A stretch of DNA of 13,153 bases. Source: CAZAMT01 sp964486145 (lineage in GTDB: Bacteria > Bacteroidota > Bacteroidia > Bacteroidales > JAAAOM01). The notes under the pieces are model-generated. The model did no database searches. It saw only the letters and a list, made by a program, of their open reading frames with translations, and was not told where the DNA came from. This document shows, piece by piece, positions 8,264 through 13,153 of this stretch. How positions within the stretch are numbered: position 1 is the stretch's first letter; each line of letters opens with the position of its first letter. Location of the stretch: the NCBI GenBank assembly GCA_964486145.1, contig CAZAMT010000098.1:1-13153 (forward strand), written 5' to 3'. Both the position numbers and the translations under genes were made by a program.

Positions 8264-8989
8264 TCAAACGGTATGCCTGGTATTTCGGTAAAGACAGTTA
8301 ACACTGGTACATGATTCGCAAACATACTTGTTAAAATTTACATTTTTACCTATCCCGATGATGCCACTGATGGATTTAACAGGATGCATCATGGCATTTT
8401 CAGATAAACGAACTCCGCAAAAGCTATCAGGAAATAACTCAAACAATTTATGTTGATCATTTACATTCCACTCACAATAACCAGGGCTGTAACGGTTGGT
8501 TACGAATAGGTTACGGTTATTCATTTCTTCTGTTATTTTTTGATGAATTTGATCCATTGCTTTTTCCACAAGGGTTGATCCTACAACATCGGTGACATAT
8601 CCTTCAAGCATAAAACCTTCAGCCATTAAATCTTTTGAACGTTTGCCAACACTTTCCCCTGCTGTGCAAACAAAAAAGATCATCATTTCAGCGTTTTTTA
8701 CATACATAAACACCTGTCGGCCAAGCATAAACTGCTTGTTTTCGACCACAATACTGTTTCCATTTTTATTTAGCTCAATATCACTGATGATCCTGTAACC
8801 TCCGCGAATATCATTGTAGTTCTTTATTTTTTCCAGTTCTGTATCAATGATTTCATCGTAAGGCTCAGGAATATTATCAGGATCGGTTCCGATAAGCCTG
8901 GCAATCATCTCCCTTGTGATATGAATTTCGGTTGGGTCAATGTCATATGTTTTCAGGTCATTCAATTGAATATTTTTTAAATGTATCAC
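8264..8989 (-). CDS. Stand-alone MetH-activation-domain-like protein
   Basis: This 241-residue protein resembles the C-terminal activation (AdoMet-binding) domain of B12-dependent methionine synthase, but stands alone. The key match is NRYSPGYCEWNVNDQHKLFELFP (Arg166, Gly170, Tyr171), corresponding to the RxxPGY AdoMet-binding loop of MetH. Its C-terminus has a compact cysteine motif YVCESCTSVNCLYR (Cys224, Cys227, Cys232), absent from MetH and possibly a metal or Fe-S site. In MetH this domain remethylates Co(II) cobalamin using AdoMet; stand-alone versions are common beside corrinoid methyltransferases, where the exact role is not settled. Translation starts at a GTG (8989), inside the end of the CobW-type gene (32-base overlap), suggesting translational coupling. 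No ATG occurs until residue 28. It follows the GTPase and precedes the RACo gene. Confidence 0.85.
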   Translation of the reverse strand: MIHLKNIQLNDLKTYDIDPTEIHITREMIARLIGTDPDNIPEPYDEIIDTELEKIKNYNDIRGGYRIISDIELNKNGNSIVVENKQFMLGRQVFMYVKNAEMMIFFVCTAGESVGKRSKDLMAEGFMLEGYVTDVVGSTLVEKAMDQIHQKITEEMNNRNLFVTNRYSPGYCEWNVNDQHKLFELFPDSFCGVRLSENAMMHPVKSISGIIGIGKNVNFNKYVCESCTSVNCLYRNTRHTV

Positions 8990-9872
8990 GTAATATTTTT
9001 ACTGTCAGGTTCTTCCCAAAGCCTATAATTTCATTTGGTCCCTGGTAATCACTTATTTCCTTTATTTCAAAATGAGCAAATACGGATTGCACACCAAATA
9101 CCTTTTCCCCTGCCAGGCGGACAAAACCTTTTATTCTTGGGCAGGTTTTCTGTAATTCAAATATAAACAATTTTAATCCATCATGTGTCATCTGTCCGTG
9201 AATCCTTAAAACACAGGCGTTGAAGTCAGGTCGGCCTCCCGATGGTTTTCCAATGAACCTGTCTGCCGCCTGGTGATAAGATGATTTTTCATCCACAAGG
9301 TTGGTCAATGGAACGTTGCAGTAAGCAGAATCAATAATTTCGCAAAAAGGATTCAGTTTACTTATTTCCTCATGAATGGTATTTGTAGATGCATCAAAAT
9401 GGTCTGTTTTGTTTACAATCACCATATCGGCAATCATTATCTGATGTTTAAAACGCGTCAATGAACGCATGCCCCGGGTGAAATTTGGAGCATCAACCAG
9501 GGTAATAATTTTTGAAAGTACGATGTTGTTTTTTACTTCATCTGATTGCAATAATTCAATGATATTTACGGGGTCAGCCAGCCCTGATGCCTCCAAGAAC
9601 AATAAATCAGGTTTATATGACTGAACGACCTGCTGCAGGGTTTGAATGAAATTGTTAAGCATACATACGCAAAATACCGAGCCATTATTTATTTCAACCA
9701 GTTTGAAAGCATGACCGGTGAATTGGAGTTCTTTGCCATCAGCACCGGAAGGAGCAAACTCATTCTGAATAATGGCAATTTTTTTCCTGTTAGCATACGC
9801 TGCAAGGATATTTTTCAGGAGTGTTGTTTTTCCGCTTCCAAGAAATCCTGTTATCAAATAAAACGGAACCAT
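8958..9872 (-). CDS. CobW/COG0523-family (G3E) GTPase
   Basis: This is a P-loop GTPase of the G3E class, whose members act as metal chaperones (zinc, cobalt, nickel) or assist cofactor insertion. It shows Walker A GFLGSGKTT (9-17), the switch segment with NEFAPSGADG (37-46), LFLEASGLADP (91-101) and the guanine-specificity motif NKTD (154-157). A CobW C-terminal domain follows from about residue 215 (FNACVLRIHG to the end). The metal motif that in canonical COG0523 proteins is CxCC reads here NNGSVFCVCM (Cys68, Cys70, Met71), so the third Cys is missing. The gene starts 1 base after the methyltransferase stop and overlaps the next gene, so it is firmly embedded in the operon. A likely role is delivery of zinc to the methyltransferase or of corrinoid/cobalt to its carrier; this is inference from context. 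Confidence 0.9.
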   Translation of the reverse strand: MVPFYLITGFLGSGKTTLLKNILAAYANRKKIAIIQNEFAPSGADGKELQFTGHAFKLVEINNGSVFCVCMLNNFIQTLQQVVQSYKPDLLFLEASGLADPVNIIELLQSDEVKNNIVLSKIITLVDAPNFTRGMRSLTRFKHQIMIADMVIVNKTDHFDASTNTIHEEISKLNPFCEIIDSAYCNVPLTNLVDEKSSYHQAADRFIGKPSGGRPDFNACVLRIHGQMTHDGLKLFIFELQKTCPRIKGFVRLAGEKVFGVQSVFAHFEIKEISDYQGPNEIIGFGKNLTVKILRDTFKKYSIE

Positions 9873-9873
9873 A

Positions 9874-11232
9874 TCACGTTTTCAATTTCATATACTCCAT
9901 CATTTTTTCCTCAATCCTCTTCACAGGAGGTATTTGCGAAATGAATTCAACATTACCGTCAATGACAATGGTTGGAAGGTTTTTTACCCCGAGGCTCATC
10001 ATCATTTGCACGCCTTGTTTTTCCTTAATGCGGTGTTCTTTGAAAATTATTTTGTCACCAAATGGTTTGGCAGCTCTTTCTACTGCATTTACCATGTACT
10101 GGCAGGGTGCACAACTCGATGAATCGAGGGTTATAACATCAACCACCACTTTATCCGTTTTCCAGTGGTTCGTAAGATCCAGTTTTTCAATTTCATGAAC
10201 AGTTGCTGCTGAAGCACGTAATTCTCCCTGCATCCATTCATCGTACACAATTTCTGCAACAGCTTTCAGGTTTTCAACGGGTGTTTCCATGGCGAGGTCG
10301 CAACCCGGTGAAAGAATAAAACCTTTTTTACCACCGGTATCCATGCATTCAAGGGCTTCCCTTTTAGCATCCTCTTCTGATCCCAGCAACAAAACAGTGG
10401 TAAGTTTCATATTCCCTCCAAAACTAATGTTATGAGACAATGCTGTTTCTTTCACATAATCCAGGGGAATGTTTTCGTCAATCGAAATATTATCAGGTCT
10501 GCATTTACACATGACTTCAATGTTTTGTTTTGCATTGCCGCAAACAAAAAATGAACTGAGGGAAGAATTATCCCTGATAAAACTAAAAATTTCCGTTGCA
10601 AAGGGCGAAACAAATTGCTCGAAGATTTCGGGATCAATCTGGCTTGTCATAGGGTCAACCATTGCGATAACATCGCATCCGGCTTCTATATAATTCTCTG
10701 CCATCATTTTAGCGGTTGACGTTGTGAAATTCATTAATTCCTGAACGGATTCCGGATCCTCAAATAATTTCATGAAAATGTCAGTACCCATCAGGTGAAG
10801 AGCCAAAGTAAAAGGGCCGGTAATCAGGCCATAGAGGGCAATATCCGGGTGGTTTTCACGTAACCGGCGCGTTGCATCCATAATCATTGGAATTCTTCCC
10901 TGGCAACGACATGGAACTTTCAGGTTGTTTAGGGTCTGTTCGTTCATTAAAGGATGAGATATCACTGCAGGCGGATTTTGTTCAGACCAATGTAGCCGGC
11001 AACCCAGAACTTCGGCTTCAATTTGCAGGTCGAATACAACGGGAATGCCATCCGGCTTGTAAATCTCAATTGCTTTGGAGACGCCTTCTACAAGGTGATC
11101 GGCAGAGGTGAGGTATTCCTTCGCATTCAGATTTAAAAGTTTCCCTGCATGACATCCGACAAAGGGTACCCAGGGTATACGTTCAACATAATCCAGTTGA
11201 AAAGTTCGTTTGATTAAATTTATACCTTTCAT
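9874..11232 (-). CDS. UroD-family (MtaA/CmuA-type) corrinoid methyltransferase fused to a thioredoxin-like domain
   Basis: Residues 1 to about 345 are a UroD-superfamily TIM barrel as in MtaA, MtbA and CmuA, zinc enzymes that move a methyl group between a corrinoid protein and a thiol or folate acceptor. Visible hallmarks are ERIPWVPFVGCHAG near the N-terminus, LITGPFTLALHLMG, AGCDVIAMVDPMTSQIDPEIFEQFVSPF, and ILSPGCDLAMETPVENL near the barrel end. The zinc motif HxCx(n)C is altered: Cys231 and Cys311 are present, 80 residues apart, but the His position is Phe229 (SFFVCGN). Residues ~362-452 form a thioredoxin/glutaredoxin-like domain with a CAPC motif (Cys374, Cys377) and a cis-Pro motif NLPTIVIDG (Pro420). 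True uroporphyrinogen decarboxylase is unlikely given context and length. It starts 5 bases after the corrinoid protein gene, its presumed partner. The methyl donor and acceptor are unknown. Confidence 0.9.
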   Translation of the reverse strand: MKGINLIKRTFQLDYVERIPWVPFVGCHAGKLLNLNAKEYLTSADHLVEGVSKAIEIYKPDGIPVVFDLQIEAEVLGCRLHWSEQNPPAVISHPLMNEQTLNNLKVPCRCQGRIPMIMDATRRLRENHPDIALYGLITGPFTLALHLMGTDIFMKLFEDPESVQELMNFTTSTAKMMAENYIEAGCDVIAMVDPMTSQIDPEIFEQFVSPFATEIFSFIRDNSSLSSFFVCGNAKQNIEVMCKCRPDNISIDENIPLDYVKETALSHNISFGGNMKLTTVLLLGSEEDAKREALECMDTGGKKGFILSPGCDLAMETPVENLKAVAEIVYDEWMQGELRASAATVHEIEKLDLTNHWKTDKVVVDVITLDSSSCAPCQYMVNAVERAAKPFGDKIIFKEHRIKEKQGVQMMMSLGVKNLPTIVIDGNVEFISQIPPVKRIEEKMMEYMKLKT

Positions 11233-11237
11233 AGAAC

Positions 11238-11906
11238 TTAGGATGCTAATGTATTCAGGTATTCAACGACACCCTGGGGGTCAGGACTGTACAAATCTGC
11301 ACTTATCTTGTTGCAATATTCCTGCGTGATGGGAGCTCCTCCAATGCATATTTTTCTTGCAGGATCTTTGTCTTTAATGGTTTTTACGATTTGTTCCATG
11401 TTAACCATTGTTGTTGTAAGAAGTGCTGACAGACCAATCACCGCATTCGGATGTTTTTCAGCCTCATCCAGAAATTTATCAGCGCTAACATCCACACCGA
11501 GGTCAATTACTTCGTAACCATTTCCTTCTACCATCATGGATACAAGGTTTTTACCGATGTCATGGAGATCACCCTGCACAGTACCTATAATAAAAATACC
11601 TTTGCGTTCAACCTCACCACTGGTAAAATACGGTTTCAGGTGTCCCATGGCAGCGCTCATTGCTTTTGCTGACATCAACACCTGGGGAACGAACACTTTG
11701 TTTTCGCGGAATTTTACACCAACCTTTTCCATACCTATGATCAATGCTTTTTGCAAAATGTCTTTTGGTTTTGCACCCTGATCAAGGGCTTGTTTGGCGA
11801 GTTCATCTGCACCATCCTGTCCCTTCATGTCAGGAGGATAAGGTGATGTTTTGTTGATTTTACCAAATTCTACGCAATGTGCAATTTTATTAAATAAGTC
11901 TTCCAT
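11238..11906 (-). CDS. Corrinoid (B12-binding) methyl carrier protein, MtaC/MtbC-like
   Basis: This small cytoplasmic protein holds a corrinoid whose cobalt shuttles a methyl group between methyltransferases. Residues ~1-95 form the four-helix B12-binding cap (AKQALDQGAKPKDILQKALIIGMEKVG, then FVPQVLMSAKAMSAAMGHLKPYF). From ~100 a Rossmann-like B12 domain follows with the base-off/His-on signature DLHDIGKNLV (Asp113, His115, Gly118), where His115 coordinates cobalt. Later GLSALLTTTM and KICIGGAPITQEYCNKISADLYSPDPQGVV complete the domain. The 222-residue length is standard. The region just before the ATG at 11906 is A-rich (AACAAAAAGTATAACAA), a common Bacteroidota translation signal. It is the first structural gene after the regulator (36-base gap) and is followed after 5 bases by the UroD-type methyltransferase. 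The methylated substrate it serves is not indicated. Confidence 0.95.
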   Translation of the reverse strand: MEDLFNKIAHCVEFGKINKTSPYPPDMKGQDGADELAKQALDQGAKPKDILQKALIIGMEKVGVKFRENKVFVPQVLMSAKAMSAAMGHLKPYFTSGEVERKGIFIIGTVQGDLHDIGKNLVSMMVEGNGYEVIDLGVDVSADKFLDEAEKHPNAVIGLSALLTTTMVNMEQIVKTIKDKDPARKICIGGAPITQEYCNKISADLYSPDPQGVVEYLNTLAS

Positions 11907-11942
11907 TTGTTATACTTTTTGTTAATTTATGATTTAGCATTA

Positions 11943-12974
11943 TTAAGTTTCACGTGCTATGAGTTTCGGTTGAATCACATGTTGCACGGAATGTTTACTC
12001 CTTTTTTTATCAAAAATAAGTGATGCTGCCACCCTTGCCATTTCTTTATAACCGCAGTCGATTGCTGTTACAGGAGGACTGAAAAAACCGGTTAACTCTG
12101 TGTTACCGTAGGATACAACCGATACTTCGCGCGGTATTTCAATCTCCCATGATTTTAATCTTCCTACAATCCTGACACTGTCAATGTCCGAACAAGTAAG
12201 AATACCTCCGATGTTATTTTTCACGATGAACGATTTGTCAAACCCGGAAAGGTCAGGAATGACCATTAGTTTCACGGCAGATCGTTTTTCATTAATAAGC
12301 AATTTTAGTGTATGTTCCATCAACTGGAATAAAAGATTGGTTCGTTTCCAGGATTCGTTTTTCACGAGTAAAAGGTTTTTACTGGTTTTACCGGCAAGGT
12401 AGTCGTAGGCCCTTTTTACTCCCAGGTCATAACTCTGGATAACATAATTAAAGTAAGATCCGGCCATGGTATTGTCAGCCAGGATAATTCTTGAATTACC
12501 GGATTTAAGGTTTCGATAGAATTGGGAAGTACGGGATTCATCGAAATTGGGTACAACAATCACCGCTTCATAACCCTTCCTGATCATGCTGCCAACCAGT
12601 TTGATTTCTTCTTCAGGATCATTGTAGTTCAGAAAGCAATTGATTTTTCTTCCCTTTTGTTCCGCCTCGTTATTTAGAAATTCAATGAGCGTTTCCAGAT
12701 TTGACGAATAAAATGGTATGACGATACCCCATTCCTTTTTTAATTCAACCCGTGGTGTAACAAACGAACCTTTGCCTACACGCGATTCAACGAGTCCTGA
12801 CTCCACCAGCTTTTTCAGCACCAGTTTGGCAGTTTCCCGCGATATCTCATGACGATTCATCATCTTTGTAATAGAATCCATGCGGGATTCAGGTGGCATA
12901 TCCTGCTTCAGAATTCTATCACGGTAATAATCCGTTAATTGCTGATAAATGGGTACAAAACTGTTGTTACGCAC
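11943..12974 (-). CDS. GntR-HTH transcriptional regulator with LacI-type ligand-binding domain
   Basis: Residues ~5-74 are a GntR winged helix: FVPIYQQLTDYYRDRILKQ, SRMDSITKMMNRHEISRETAKLVLKKLVESGLVES and the wing GKGSFV (67-72). From ~80 to the end is a periplasmic-binding-protein/LacI-type sensor (WGIVIPFYSS, YEAVIVVPNFDES, then a segment with ILTCSDIDSVRIVGRLKSWEIEIPREVSVVSYGN and a late TAIDCGYKEMARVAASLIFDKKR). This GntR-LacI hybrid layout is that of AraR-like repressors, whose sensor binds a small sugar or other polar ligand. It is the first gene of the methyltransferase operon, so its ligand may be the methyl donor or a breakdown product. The start is a GTG (12974); translation from there gives a complete GntR domain. 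The regulator probably controls its own operon through sites in the 179 bases upstream. Confidence 0.92.
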   Translation of the reverse strand: MRNNSFVPIYQQLTDYYRDRILKQDMPPESRMDSITKMMNRHEISRETAKLVLKKLVESGLVESRVGKGSFVTPRVELKKEWGIVIPFYSSNLETLIEFLNNEAEQKGRKINCFLNYNDPEEEIKLVGSMIRKGYEAVIVVPNFDESRTSQFYRNLKSGNSRIILADNTMAGSYFNYVIQSYDLGVKRAYDYLAGKTSKNLLLVKNESWKRTNLLFQLMEHTLKLLINEKRSAVKLMVIPDLSGFDKSFIVKNNIGGILTCSDIDSVRIVGRLKSWEIEIPREVSVVSYGNTELTGFFSPPVTAIDCGYKEMARVAASLIFDKKRSKHSVQHVIQPKLIARET

Positions 12975-13010
12975 GCTACATTATTTATTGCAATTTATAA
13001 ATTTTAAAGA

Positions 13011-13053
13011 ACATTCCATCACATTCCATCACACTTTAGAACAATTCAGCACA
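13011..13053. repeat. Helically phased ACA decamer array in the operon leader
   Basis: The trinucleotide ACA begins exactly every 10 bases at 13011, 13021, 13031, 13041 and 13051. The first two decamers are identical (ACATTCCATC twice, with the identity running through ACA of the third); the next three diverge after ACA. It lies 37-80 bases upstream of the regulator start codon and downstream of the candidate promoter, so it would be in the mRNA leader. It could be a decayed tandem duplication or a protein site repeated on one face of the helix. An AT-rich 12-base palindrome (AATTTATAAATT, 12992-13003) lies beside it. Confidence 0.6.
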
Positions 13054-13103
13054 TTGCTTTTAAACCACCAATGCAAAAGATCGCTGTGAATTTTGTTCAT
13101 ACC

Positions 13104-13136
13104 CAAATTGAGCGATTCTCGCTCACGACTAACAAA
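13104..13136 (-). promoter_or_regulatory. Candidate promoter of the corrinoid methyltransferase operon
   Basis: On the minus strand a TTTG (13136-13133) is followed after 21 bases by TCAATTTG (13111-13104), which matches the Bacteroidota -7 consensus TAnnTTTG at all but one position. The spacing fits. Transcription would start near 13098 and leave a leader of about 125 bases before the regulator GTG. No better match occurs closer to the gene. Confidence 0.4.
13109..13125. promoter_or_regulatory. Perfect inverted repeat, candidate operator
   Basis: TGAGCGA and TCGCTCA form perfect 7-base arms around TTC. The palindrome fills the spacer between the candidate -33 and -7 elements and overlaps the -7 box by three bases, an ideal site for a repressor to block polymerase. 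There is no T-run on either side to suggest a terminator. The GntR-type regulator encoded just downstream is the obvious candidate binder; this is inference. Confidence 0.45.
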
Positions 13137-13153
13137 TTGTAAACGTTTCACCT

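Noticed and set aside
9897..10198. Thioredoxin-like segment as a separate gene
   Set aside because: It is in the same uninterrupted frame as the methyltransferase, with no stop codon or internal start signal between them.
9874..11232. Annotation as uroporphyrinogen decarboxylase (hemE)
   Set aside because: Cys231/Cys311 of the methyltransferase type, the fused thioredoxin-like domain and the corrinoid operon all favour a methyltransferase over a haem enzyme.
13011..13033. Short tandem repeat as a CRISPR fragment
   Set aside because: The unit is 10 bases without spacers, and no cas genes are present.
12975..13153. Possible cobalamin riboswitch ahead of the corrinoid operon
   Set aside because: No B12-box-like sequence or multi-helix fold was seen on the minus strand in these 179 bases; only the short palindromes and phased decamers described are present.

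Overview
The window looks like chromosomal DNA from an anaerobic member of the Bacteroidota, probably Bacteroidales/Marinilabiliales. This is inferred from AT-rich sequence, RecQ and TatC variants typical of that phylum, a tatC/lptB neighbourhood, candidate promoters that fit the Bacteroidota pattern (TTTG about 20 bases before TAnnTTTG) rather than -35/-10 boxes, and little use of Shine-Dalgarno sites. No rRNA, tRNA, CRISPR array, insertion sequence or phage module was seen.

Left part (1-6670) is mainly housekeeping. It starts with the 3' end of a beta-propeller (SMP-30-like) protein on the plus strand, converging on a minus-strand group: tatC (twin-arginine translocase), a 64-residue protein of unknown function, and lptB (ATPase of the LPS exporter). 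From a 236-base divergent intergenic region recQ runs on the plus strand, followed closely by a two-gene ABC-2 type exporter (ATPase and permease). A weak hairpin terminator ends that run.

Right part (6718-12974) is one compact minus-strand operon of six genes for corrinoid-dependent methyl transfer. In order of transcription it encodes: a GntR-HTH/LacI-sensor regulator, a corrinoid (B12) protein, a UroD-family (MtaA/CmuA-type) methyltransferase fused to a C-terminal thioredoxin-like domain, a COG0523/CobW-type GTPase, a stand-alone MetH-activation-domain-like protein, and a RACo/RamA-type [2Fe-2S] ASKHA ATPase that reduces inactive Co(II) corrinoid. Gaps after the regulator are 36, 5, 1, -32 and 13 bases, which strongly suggests co-transcription. 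The likely cycle is this: the corrinoid protein carries the methyl group, the UroD-type protein moves it on or off, and the RACo protein, with the MetH-activation-like protein, restores oxidised cobalt. The GTPase may load metal or assist the corrinoid. No MtaB, MttB or MtxB-type substrate methyltransferase lies in the window, so the methyl donor is unknown.

The most unusual points are the methyltransferase-thioredoxin fusion, in which the usual His of the zinc HxC motif is replaced by Phe, and the leader of this operon. That leader carries a perfect 17-base hyphenated palindrome inside a candidate promoter and an ACA motif recurring exactly every 10 bases five times.
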